64,000 bases of DNA from Tritrichomonas musculus (taxonomy: Eukaryota; Parabasalia; Tritrichomonadida; Tritrichomonadidae). A program made the position numbers and the translations under genes. The notes beneath the pieces were generated by a model that was not told the DNA's origin, made no database searches, and saw nothing but the letters and a program-made list of their open reading frames with translations. Below, piece by piece: positions 56,405-64,000 of this stretch (within the stretch, counting starts at the first letter, position 1; the number at the start of each line of letters is the position of its first letter). The stretch lies in assembly GCA_039105265.1 (NCBI GenBank), contig JAPFFF010000044.1:682001-746000 (forward strand), given 5' to 3'.

Positions 56405-58401
56405 ATTACTTTAATTAATGCAACAGTTTTATATATTGCATGTGAAAAACAAAATTTTGATTTGGTAAATCTTTTATTGTCATATGAAAAAATTGATGTT
56501 AATGCTTCAAAAATAATTTTTTTAGTGCTTTGTATCCAATTCTATAATATACATTTAATAATACACCATTGAATACTGCTATCAAACACGAAAATATTCC
56601 TATTATTAAGCTTTTATTATCCAAAAAAGATATTGATGTTAACAAAGAATCAATTTCAAATATTTGCTTTTTTTTAATTACATTTTGCTATATATTCTAA
56701 TAACACGCCATTAGTCAATGCAATTTTAAAAGGAAATGCTGAAATCGTTCGACTTTTATTAGAAAACAATAAAATTGATGTCAATAAAAGAAATGTAATT
56801 TTGAAATTATTTTTTAAATGAAATTTCATATCATGCTCTTTTTTTATTATGTTATATTAGCAATAATTCGAAATAGAGTTTCAATGAGTTTTATTTTTAA
56901 ATGATGTTTGATAATTAAAGTTTTTATGAAGTTTCAAATTTATACTTTTAATATAATTATTTTTTTGGATAATTCAATCATGTTTGAAATCAATTTTTTT
57001 TTAATAGTGTAAATAAAACAATTATTTTTCATTATGTTACAAAACATTTAGCATTTTAATGACATTATAATTAAAAGGTTTTCCATGTAGTTTATTAATT
57101 CGATTTTATTCAGTTTTTAATTAAACATTTAAATATAGTTATTCATTGTTTTTTTCAATTGCATTCTATTATTGGTTTTAATGAAATTAATTCATCATTA
57201 TTTAAATAAAATTAATCTTCTTAATTTAACAAAACTCCATTAACAATTGCTATTAATACTGGTAATATTGAAATAGTAGGAATTTTGTTATCAAATCCAA
57301 ATATTAATATTAATAAGAAAAACGAAATTTAGAATTGATTTTTTAAACAAAATTTTACAATTTGTTTCCCAATACAATTTTCAATACCAATTTCAATGAA
57401 ATTTAAAAATATTTTTTATAATCACATTGCAAATCAAATAGATTTATTACATTCAGAGACATAAAATTATAATTCAGTTTTTTCATTTGTTTTTTTTTAT
57501 ACAATTTTTTTTTTTTTTTGAAAAGTTTTAATTATGTTTTATTCAAAAAAATTTTGATGGAATTTCATTTTACTTTTCAAATCATATTTCAATCTATTTT
57601 TTTAAATTATCTAGACATCTCAACGAAGCATTTTAATTATATTCAGCATTAAGTCTTTAAATATGATTTCAATTAAGTCTTTAAATACAATTTGATATCT
57701 TTTTTTCTTTTGAAATTATTCATGCTTTTATAATAAAATTTATTTGAATTTTTTATACCGTTCAATATAATTTTCTCTTATGAAACATCACCATTAATTG
57801 AAGCTATTAAAAAAGGAGATATTGAAATTATTAAACTTTTACTTTCAAGTCCAAATCTAGACATTAACATGAAATACATTTTACAATCATTTTTTTAATA
57901 AAATGAAAAACATTTTTTTTAATTCAATTAATATAAAAACAATTGAATTACGTTTCAAATCAAGTACATTAATTCAATTTCCAGTTAATATAATTTATGG
58001 AATTTTGGTTTCAATCATTGAATGACATTTTCTTTTTTTTAATTTAATGAAATTTTTAATCAAATATTTGGTCATATGAATTTGATTTCAAAATTAATGT
58101 TTCAATGAAGTTTAGATGCTTTTAATTTTTCATTCTGTTTAATTTTTAACCTTTTTAAATGAAATTCGTGAAAATATTTTATGGAGCAGCTTTACATTTT
58201 GCTGTTGAAGAAGGAAACGTTGAGATCATCAAATGTTTATTATCTAATAACATGATCGACAAGCAAATAAAGGATCAAATAAATGCTTATTTTTTTAAAG
58301 AATATTACAACCAAAATTTAATGATTTTCAAAATAAGTTATTCATGGAAGACGCCAATAGAATATACCAAAAACGAAGAAATAATTTCTTTATTTAAATA
58401 A
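56405..58401 (+). other. Six single-repeat ankyrin islands separated by AT-rich spacers
   Basis: Six islands each encode one intact ankyrin unit: about 56414-56512 (ATVLYIACEKQNFDLVNLLL), 56557-56652 (TPLNTAIKHENIPIIKLLLS), 56699-56794 (TPLVNAILKGNAEIVRLLLE), 57228-57324 (TPLTIAINTGNIEIVGILLS), 57781-57876 (SPLIEAIKKGDIEIIKLLLS) and 58168-58401 (ALHFAVEEGNVEIIKCLLSN plus a C-terminal tail to TAA). The spacers (about 45, 46, 433, 456 and 291 bp) always fall in the loop between D(V/I)N of one repeat and TPL of the next. The starts of the three long spacers resemble one another (AATTTTGAAATTATTTTTTA and similar). They could be introns or decayed sequence. The trichomonad splice consensus GTAYGT...ACTAACACACAG is not seen. 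Confidence 0.8.
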
Positions 58402-58581
58402 AAATAATAATAATAAATAAATTGATCTTTTTTTTTTTTTTTCTGAAATCAATCTGTTTTGATGTTATGGCTAAATGCCAACTTTCATCTTATATCAGCG
58501 ATCAAATACAACCCAACAAGCCAATATTGCTAAATAAATTGGGATGCCTAAAAATTTTTGTCAATTAAATTTTATGACATT

Positions 58582-58582
<1 letters not shown>

Positions 58583-58620
<38 letters not shown>
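58583..58620. repeat. 38-base A-tract
   Basis: Uninterrupted run of A on the plus strand between the ankyrin region and a decayed coding stretch. Similar long A-tracts occur at 20975-20999 and 29327-29356. Confidence 0.95.
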
Positions 58621-58622
<2 letters not shown>

Positions 58623-58639
58623 TAAGATTTTGGAAAATA

Positions 58640-59328
58640 TTTTCATCTTATTTTTTGATAGTCTTAAACGAATGACAATTCCAAAAGATGATCAAAATGA
58701 GTTTTTATTCAAGACATTAATAAATACGTAATCCAAACTGACTATAATCAAGCAGTTATATACCAGCCATCGGAAGATCCCAATTCTCAAGAAGAAGTGT
58801 TCTCCTTTATTTTTTTGAAATATAATCCTCTGTTTTTTTAAATGAAGACATTGAACATTTTGTTTCTAATATGAAGAGAATCTATCTTGAAGTCCAAAAT
58901 GAAAATAATCTAAATCTTGATCCATATTTTTATTTGCAAATCAGATCAAATATGTTTGCAAGTCTTTTATTTGACTTTATTTCAGCAAGAAATAATTATG
59001 ATATTATTTCTTTAACTTATGATTTTATTTAAATTTACCAGATGATCATAATATTCAAAATATTCTTGGAACGGAAATGGCTACAAGTTTTAGAAACAAA
59101 ATTTTGGCTTTTCACGAACATTTATTGGGGGAAAAAGAAAAGAAAGAAAAACGAAAATTAAAGAAGAGATTGTATAAACAATTCAAAGAATTTGAGGTAC
59201 ATCAACATTATTTAGGAAGAAAATCCAATATGATGCTAACTAAAGCTAGCGTCAGAAAATGTTTTACAAATCAGAATAAATATAGGAAATTGAAACATTT
59301 AAGAAGAGCTATAATAAGTTTTAAATAA
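58640..59328 (+). pseudogene. Unrecognised decayed coding region
   Basis: Protein-like segments lie in different frames: SLKRMTIPKDDQNEFLFKTL, then EDIEHFVSNMKRIYLEVQNE with following NNLNLDPYFYLQIRSNMFAS, and finally an 83-residue basic end from ATG 59077 (MATSFRNKILAFHEHLLGEK, HYLGRKSNMMLTKASVRKCF). The order and composition suggest one former gene with several breaks. The basic helical C-terminus could bind nucleic acid. No family was recognised, so host gene and mobile-element origin are both open. Confidence 0.5.
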
Positions 59329-59714
59329 AAATATAATAATAGAGGAGAATGGTTTTTATCTAACCACTTTTTTTATAAGACTCTATTTTTGCTTTGAAAT
59401 ATCATTAAATATAATATATGAGTTTTAATACATGCTGAATTGAAATTTATTTTATTGACCGATGGCTAATACTAAGGTTTAAAATCTAAACTTTAAATAC
59501 AATGAATAGTTTTGATTTATGGTTTTTATCAATATCTACAATTATGACAAGAGAGAATAAAAAAATACTTCTTTTTGTGTTTCATAATATTTACCAATCA
59601 TTCCTTTAAATTGTAAATTTCTGTATTTAAATTTGAAAATATAAAAAGATGCTTAAATTTTTATTATATTCTAAATTATTGAAAAAGTTTTCTCTGGCCA
59701 TACAATTTTAAATA

Positions 59715-60170
59715 TAGTTGGTTGACAAAAAATATTTTTGGACAAAAAAATGTTTTCACATCACCTATTCAAAATATTTATAATAAGAATAAGCAATTGT
59801 ACCAAGTCTTTTTATTTCTTGTTATAAGATTATTTTGTATTGATATAATGCATCCATGCATATAATCAATAATTGAATTATATAATCAATATTTTGATAA
59901 ACTTTGTTTTTTTAATTTTCGCATGTAAAAAAAAAATCATTCAATATTTGAAATAAATTCTTAGAAACCGAGAGTTTACACGAAAATTAAAAAACAAAGT
60001 TTATATTAATTCATAAAAAAAACTTCAACTAAAAACTAAATTTAAACAGAAAAACATATTCGCACTTGTATATAATTTAATGTTTTTGGATTTTTAAAAT
60101 CCAAATTCTATTATATAGAAGTTAAGTGAAAGCAAATTTTTGCCAAAAAAATTTTTTTGTCAACCAACTA
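59715..60170. mobile_element. 456-bp MITE with long inverted ends and TA duplication
   Basis: The left end TAGTTGGTTGACAAAAAATA (continuing TTTTTGGACAAAAA) and the right end read inverted TAGTTGGTTGACAAAAAAAT (continuing TTTTTTGGCAAAAA) match over about 45 bp with few differences. Both are flanked by TA (59713-59714 and 60171-60172), as for Tc1/mariner elements. The interior is A/T-rich without a coding frame. It is a non-autonomous mariner-type element by structure. Confidence 0.8.
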
Positions 60171-60224
60171 TAGATAAAAATAATTTTACTTTGTTAAATA
60201 AACTTTACCTGTTTAACGGCCTTT

Positions 60225-60422
60225 GAAATGTTTCAACGTACACTTACCTCCCTCTCATTTTTAAGCAAATATCTCTGTGAATATCAATTTATTCAAATTT
60301 TAAAAAATAATTTATCATTAAAAGGATTATAAAAAGTAATAAAAATATGTATTTTTATAATTATATCCTTTATGAAAAAAGATAAAAAAATTTGAAAATT
60401 TCAGAGGTTAAAATAATCATCT
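60225..60422. mobile_element. Second MITE family, degenerate copy
   Basis: The left part CACTTACCTCCCTCTCATTT and the interior (ATATCTCTGTGAATATCAAT, then GATAAAAAAATTTGAAAATT and TTCAGAGGTTAAAAT) align by eye with the better-preserved copy at 61627-61840. Its own ends are poorly inverted, so the boundaries are approximate. Confidence 0.45.
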
Positions 60423-60565
60423 GAAAAAGTGATTTAGAGAAAAATAGAAAGAAGAAAATTTGACCATAAACTTATTAAAATTTTCTGACTTTAGAAAGTT
60501 TTTCTCAAAATTCCTGCCTTTTGAAAATTTTGTGTCATAAAATTTTCAGACAAAAAATTTTGATT

Positions 60566-60571
60566 TCACAT
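60566..60571 (+). promoter_or_regulatory. Inr-like motif TCACAT upstream of the dual-OB gene
   Basis: TCACAT lies about 20 bases before the ATG at 60592 and fits TCA(C/T)(T/A). This suggests the gene has a normal trichomonad promoter although its protein looks bacterial. A chance match is possible. Confidence 0.4.
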
Positions 60572-60591
60572 TTATTTAATCAATCCATACA

Positions 60592-61284
60592 ATGAGCACT
60601 CGCAATATACTTACAGGAGTTGTTGTTGCTAAATCAAGAAAAAATAATGGAATTTGCCTTGTTATTTGGGATTTGGAAAAAAGAAAATCCTACAGAATAA
60701 TTTCAGAAGAAATAAGAAAGGATCATGAATTATTTGAAGAAGAATGTGTCACAGAGAAAGGTGAACCATTGGATATTTTTGATAAAATCGAAGTATGTGT
60801 AATAAATATGATTCCACAGAATGATGAATATCAAAAAGAAAATTATATTTTAGATAAAAAGCAAAAAAATCCAATTCATTTTATTAGTAACATGACTTTT
60901 AAAGAATTTTTAGATTTATATGAAAAAGATTCATTAACGGAGAGAGAAACAATTTTTTCAAATAGTTCACAAACGCTTGATCCTCAAGAAGCAAAAATAT
61001 GTGAAAACTCTTTTATTCTAGCACACGTGTCGAATTTAAGGATATATGAAGTCGGGTCTAGATTTTATAATAAAACTAAAGTAAGATGCTCATTTGATTA
61101 TAAAGAAATTCATTATACAGATTTTTATGTAACGATTTGTAAAACAGCTGACGATGATCTTGATAAATATGGTGGAAAACTTTATAAAAATGCTGTTGTA
61201 GGTTTCAGTTTTGGCCACCCATTTAAAAATAAATGTTATAAATTCTTATGTTCTTTCCTAGGTGAATTAGATAAAAACCAATAA
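60592..61284 (+). CDS. Dual-OB-domain protein, bacterial-type
   Basis: 230 residues, ATG at 60592. The first half reads ILTGVVVAKSRKNNGICLVI, then YRIIS, LDIFDKIEVCVINMIPQNDE, and YQKENYILDK. This follows the layout of bacterial dual-OB-fold proteins, where ..AxSRKxxGxCIxG is followed by WIRPVS, LDxVx(I/V) and YQPENhLxD. The second half reads FILAHVSNLRIYEVGSRFYN, then KVRCSFDYKEIHYTDFYVTI, like the family's L(V)xxxNLxIyv....K.RA.F.YnG..Y.xLxVTDP block. The Trp of WIRPV and the DP after VT are not kept. OB folds usually bind nucleic acid or oligosaccharide; the family's function is unknown. It is flanked by MITE-like elements on both sides. This is by-eye assignment; transfer from bacteria is inference. 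Confidence 0.7.
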   Translation: MSTRNILTGVVVAKSRKNNGICLVIWDLEKRKSYRIISEEIRKDHELFEEECVTEKGEPLDIFDKIEVCVINMIPQNDEYQKENYILDKKQKNPIHFISNMTFKEFLDLYEKDSLTERETIFSNSSQTLDPQEAKICENSFILAHVSNLRIYEVGSRFYNKTKVRCSFDYKEIHYTDFYVTICKTADDDLDKYGGKLYKNAVVGFSFGHPFKNKCYKFLCSFLGELDKNQ

Positions 61285-61302
61285 ACTATATAAACTGAAA
61301 TT

Positions 61303-61401
61303 AAAATCTAAGTACAGCCAAAATTTTCAAAAAGTTGTCAATTCAATTAAATAAAAATATCGTACTAATCAAAAAGTGAAAATAAGCTGTACTTAGATTT
61401 T
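61303..61401. repeat. 99-bp inverted repeat just downstream of the dual-OB gene
   Basis: AAAATCTAAGTACAGC at 61303-61318 and its exact reverse complement at 61386-61401 form 16-bp perfect arms, with weaker pairing further in (ATTTTC...GAAAAT). It starts 19 bp after the stop codon. It could be a very short MITE or an RNA hairpin in the 3' region. Confidence 0.75.
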
Positions 61402-61626
61402 GGTCTTATTCAAAAGTTAAAATAAAAAATTTTTTATTCAATTTTCTTTTTGATTTTTTAAAGAGTAATAAATTTTTACGAGCAAAACTTTATTACTATC
61501 ATTATTGCTTAAATATTTATATATAATATAGGTTAATAAAAAATATTTTACGTTTTAATTCCAACATATTACTTAAATTATTAAGATATAATCTATACAA
61601 GATAATTTTTTAAAAAGTGAGATGAT

Positions 61627-61840
61627 GTAAACCTTGTTCAAAAAACATTACCTCCCTCTCAATTTAAAATAATCATATCTTTATATTTTAAATATGAATT
61701 AATTTTTTATAATTTAATAAATATTGTGATAATTATCTAAAATATTATTAATGAAGAATGGTGCAATTAAATTGTTTGATAAAAAAGATAAAATGATTTA
61801 AAATATGCAATGGAGGTAAAGTTTTTTGAACTCAGTTTAC
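61627..61840. mobile_element. Second MITE family, better-preserved copy
   Basis: The left end GTAAACCTTGTTCAAAAAAC (continuing ATTACCTCC) and the right end read inverted GTAAACTGAGTTCAAAAAAC (continuing TTTACCTCC) match over about 30 bp. The interior is non-coding A/T-rich DNA. A related degenerate copy is at about 60225-60422, so the two bracket the dual-OB gene. Confidence 0.7.
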
Positions 61841-61948
61841 TTATATTTAAATTTTTGAATTTCAAAAAGTGAAAATTTTCCAAGATTTCTCAAATTATCA
61901 TAAAACACAAAATTTTTATAAATTATTTTAATATAAAAACAAAGTCAA

Positions 61949-64000
61949 TTAAGAAAATTCAATTCTATTAATATGTCCGTCAAGTCCAGAAGTGTAAATA
62001 ATGTCATTTCTAATTTCTATACCAGTGACTGCCAATGACTTCCACTTTTGCTTTTTCTTCACCATTCTTGGTGTGTGCACGTTTTTCATCTGAGCGATAT
62101 GATTCAATGATCTCATGTCCCACACCTTGACTGTTCCCTCGTTTCCCCCTGTTACACAGTAGCTTTCGTTCGGATCGACAGCCAGTGCATGAATTCCTTT
62201 TTCGTGCACATTTTTCAAAATTTTCAAAATCTCGTATTTTCTAGTGTCGATTGTGACCAAGCTTCCTTTGCTTGTTCCAACGACCACTTCGTTATACTTA
62301 GGAGAGAAGACGATAGAAGTTGGGTTTCCAATCTTTTTCACGTTCATTGATGAAATCATTGCAGATCCGGGCGACAGAATTGAATCCCAAAAGACGATAT
62401 TCGCATCGAACTCAATCGACGGTTTTTGGCAGGTTGCAAAGATCCCTGTTCCTTGGACGAACTCCAGAGCCTGGACGGACGATCCGTGCGTATCGTAAGT
62501 AACGTAAGGCCTGCTACAATTGTCCAAACAAAAAGAGAACAACGAGACATAATTCAATTGTGCAGCGGCGAACATCGTGCCTGCTGTCTGGAAGCCGAGA
62601 GCGGTGCACTTCGACTTGAGTTTGCTGTGAAAAATAGAAATTCGTTGGTTCTCGTCGATGTCGAACTTGCGCGCATAGATGTTGCCGTCGTAGTCGGTGA
62701 CAAGCATGTAATCCTCACTCGGATGGGGGATGACATAGCAAGGCTTCTTCGAAGGCTTGATTCTGTCAGATCGATGGTGAAATAACGGACATGTATCGGA
62801 CGCTTTCAATGGAATCTCGCCCGCTGGAAATGTCTGACTTATTGAGTATGAAATCAAGGTTTCATCGCTTTGAATGTTGGGCTCGTAAGTTTCAGCAACT
62901 TCTTCATCGTAAACAAACTCATTCAATTCATTGTTTTGGTCGTTTAAATCACTCACTTCACTCGTGATTTCTTCATCTTTCATGTTGCGATGCTTAAGTC
63001 CTTGCGAAGTGGCTGCCCAGATCAAGTCCTTCCTCATACAGAACGACGTGACGCCGCCTTTAAAACGTGCAATTTTCTTCATATTTTGCAATCTGGAGCC
63101 TTCTTTAAAGTTCGTTATTTCTAGCGAGTGGATGTCAGAATAATTGCCAATCATTTCTCGACAGAAAGAATATATTTTCTTCTCTCTATCGTTCTTGTTC
63201 AGCATGAATTTGAATAGCTTGTCAACGGTCTTATTTTGGATTGTCACTTTTTTGAGTGAAGTGATGTGAAGAAAAACGGGGTATTTCAAAAATGAATAGA
63301 TGAAGAATTGCATATTCAAATACATCAACTTTTTGAGTGATGTCAAAAACGGTTGATATTTGACCTTTTCTATTTGAATTTTTTCAATTAAGCAAACAAA
63401 TTCATCAATTAACATCATGTCAAATAACGGCCACATGAAATGATACAAGTCGTCTTGCTTAATCGACGGATAAGAGAAGATATTTTCTTTCTTTTTCGAA
63501 ATGAAACTGACGGAGTTGTAGTCATATTCTTCTCTTTTCTTAGTAACCGAGATATTTTCTGGGAAGGCAATTTCAACTTTTATTTGGTCGATGAGAGTTT
63601 GAGGGAATTTGAATTTATTCCTCGAGAAATTCATCTGTTGTTCAAACAAAGCAAGAAGGAGTTCTGAGTTCATATTGTGGCAGCCAACAATGAAGAATCC
63701 TGTCAATACAAAGGCAACGATAGAACGAATTTCTGGGTATGCTTGGCCGACCAATTCCTTATTGAAATAGGTCGATATTCCCCAAATTGTGTGGGACACC
63801 TGTGCCACTTGCTGTGATGTCAAAAACGATGATATTAACAAATCAGGAAGGTTTGAAATCGAATGACACAAAGAGACGATATACTTAAGCTTCGATATCG
63901 AATCAGAAAGAAGAAGAAGTCTTCGATAAATGAACGCACAACGCTGACACATACGAATCAAGAAGTCGCGAAGGTGAGGATGCACTGAAGTCACACAATT
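61949..64000 (-). CDS. DMXL/Rav1 (rabconnectin-3)-like WD40 protein, C-terminal part
   Basis: The frame is open from the right window edge to the stop at 61949. The first in-window codons read NCVTSVHPHL without an ATG, so the gene continues past 64000 and only about 683 C-terminal residues are seen. The N-terminal half here is helical. The C-terminal half is a WD40 propeller. YMLVTDYDGNIYARKF, SSVQALEFVQGTGIFATCQ, NIVFWDSILSPGSAMISSMN, GSLVTIDTRKYEIL, KGIHALAVDPNESYCVTGGN plus EGTVKVW, and ITYTSG-like DIIYTSGLDGHINRIEF follow, in order, the C-terminal propeller of DMXL/Rav1 proteins (CLWDTLISPGNSLI, IKALALDP.EEYFTTGSAEGNIKVW, LFSCGADGTLK). Those proteins drive V-ATPase assembly in the RAVE complex on endolysosomal membranes; that role is inferred by family. 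Confidence 0.8.
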   Translation of the reverse strand, partial: NCVTSVHPHLRDFLIRMCQRCAFIYRRLLLLSDSISKLKYIVSLCHSISNLPDLLISSFLTSQQVAQVSHTIWGISTYFNKELVGQAYPEIRSIVAFVLTGFFIVGCHNMNSELLLALFEQQMNFSRNKFKFPQTLIDQIKVEIAFPENISVTKKREEYDYNSVSFISKKKENIFSYPSIKQDDLYHFMWPLFDMMLIDEFVCLIEKIQIEKVKYQPFLTSLKKLMYLNMQFFIYSFLKYPVFLHITSLKKVTIQNKTVDKLFKFMLNKNDREKKIYSFCREMIGNYSDIHSLEITNFKEGSRLQNMKKIARFKGGVTSFCMRKDLIWAATSQGLKHRNMKDEEITSEVSDLNDQNNELNEFVYDEEVAETYEPNIQSDETLISYSISQTFPAGEIPLKASDTCPLFHHRSDRIKPSKKPCYVIPHPSEDYMLVTDYDGNIYARKFDIDENQRISIFHSKLKSKCTALGFQTAGTMFAAAQLNYVSLFSFCLDNCSRPYVTYDTHGSSVQALEFVQGTGIFATCQKPSIEFDANIVFWDSILSPGSAMISSMNVKKIGNPTSIVFSPKYNEVVVGTSKGSLVTIDTRKYEILKILKNVHEKGIHALAVDPNESYCVTGGNEGTVKVWDMRSLNHIAQMKNVHTPRMVKKKQKWKSLAVTGIEIRNDIIYTSGLDGHINRIEFS

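Larger units (their letters stand above)
59329..60591. other. 1.3-kb gene-free region with two MITE-like elements
   Basis: Contains a TA-flanked inverted-repeat element (59715-60170) and a degenerate copy of a second element family (about 60225-60422). It leads up to the dual-OB gene. No further gene seen. Confidence 0.7.

Noticed and set aside
1-64000. CRISPR arrays, bacterial operons, riboswitches
   Set aside because: No regularly spaced identical repeats with unique spacers, no Shine-Dalgarno-led gene clusters; the window reads as eukaryotic nuclear DNA.

Overview
This window looks like nuclear DNA from a parabasalid protist of the Trichomonas/Tritrichomonas kind. This is an inference from several things seen together. 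The DNA is very AT-rich (intergenic stretches are mostly A/T homopolymers) while coding stretches are richer in GC. Almost every gene is a single open frame using the standard code. Stop codons often sit inside TAAA, as in trichomonad poly(A) signalling. Inr-like TCA(T/C)T motifs lie just upstream of several ATGs. The gene families also fit: VIT/vWFA proteins, BTB-like/coiled-coil/Gly-rich proteins, ankyrin proteins, many protein kinases, and an RCC1-kinase fusion. No rRNA, organelle or bacterial operon structure is visible. One nuclear tRNA gene, tRNA-Leu(AAG), is present.

Layout. 1-0.45 kb: edge of a transposase-like gene (minus). 0.7-3.4 kb: VIT/vWFA protein. 4.3-6.9 kb: two membrane proteins, convergent. 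6.9-8.5 kb: AT-rich spacer with a dispersed repeat and a small inverted-repeat element. 8.5-15 kb: a small hypothetical gene, a 1531-residue acidic coiled-coil/9-residue-repeat protein, and a small possibly C2-like protein. 15.2-24.6 kb: a divergent pair, a 1633-residue SecA-type motor ATPase with C-terminal membrane segments, and a 1206-residue protein with calponin-homology-like N-terminal repeats. 24.6-29.4 kb: a mobile-element graveyard holding an inverted-repeat element with CCCCCTAAC ends, a broken transposase-like gene, a perfect 48-bp palindrome, a two-gene possibly virus-like cassette, a DDE transposase relic and long A-tracts. 29.4-30.7 kb: CAMK-type kinase. 30.7-33.2 kb: spacer with a second copy of the dispersed repeat and a TA-flanked MITE. 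33.2-36.3 kb: two membrane proteins. 36.6-44.1 kb: USP7-like deubiquitinase, RCC1-TKL-type kinase and discoidin-domain protein, all on plus. 44.3-46.1 kb: tRNA-Leu and an ankyrin-type protein. 47.1-49.5 kb: a BTB-like/coiled-coil/Gly-rich gene split by a frameshift. 50-51 kb: a 0.9-kb purine triplet tract. 52 kb: hAT transposase relic. 53.3-54.5 kb: MFS sugar-transporter-like protein. 55.3-58.4 kb: an ankyrin gene whose last six repeats lie on separate islands. 58.6-59.3 kb: an unrecognised pseudogene. 59.7-61.9 kb: several MITE-like elements bracketing a bacterial-type dual-OB-fold gene. 61.9 kb to the right edge: the C-terminal part of a DMXL/Rav1 (rabconnectin-3) WD40 protein.

Most genes are independent housekeeping, signalling or surface genes and form no pathway that can be read from the sequence. 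The most interesting items are: the membrane-anchored eukaryotic SecA-like motor and its divergent neighbour; the ankyrin gene with one-repeat islands separated by mutually similar AT-rich spacers; the dual-OB gene flanked by two copies of one MITE family; and several apparently unnamed small inverted-repeat elements. All family calls were made by eye from motifs, with no database search.
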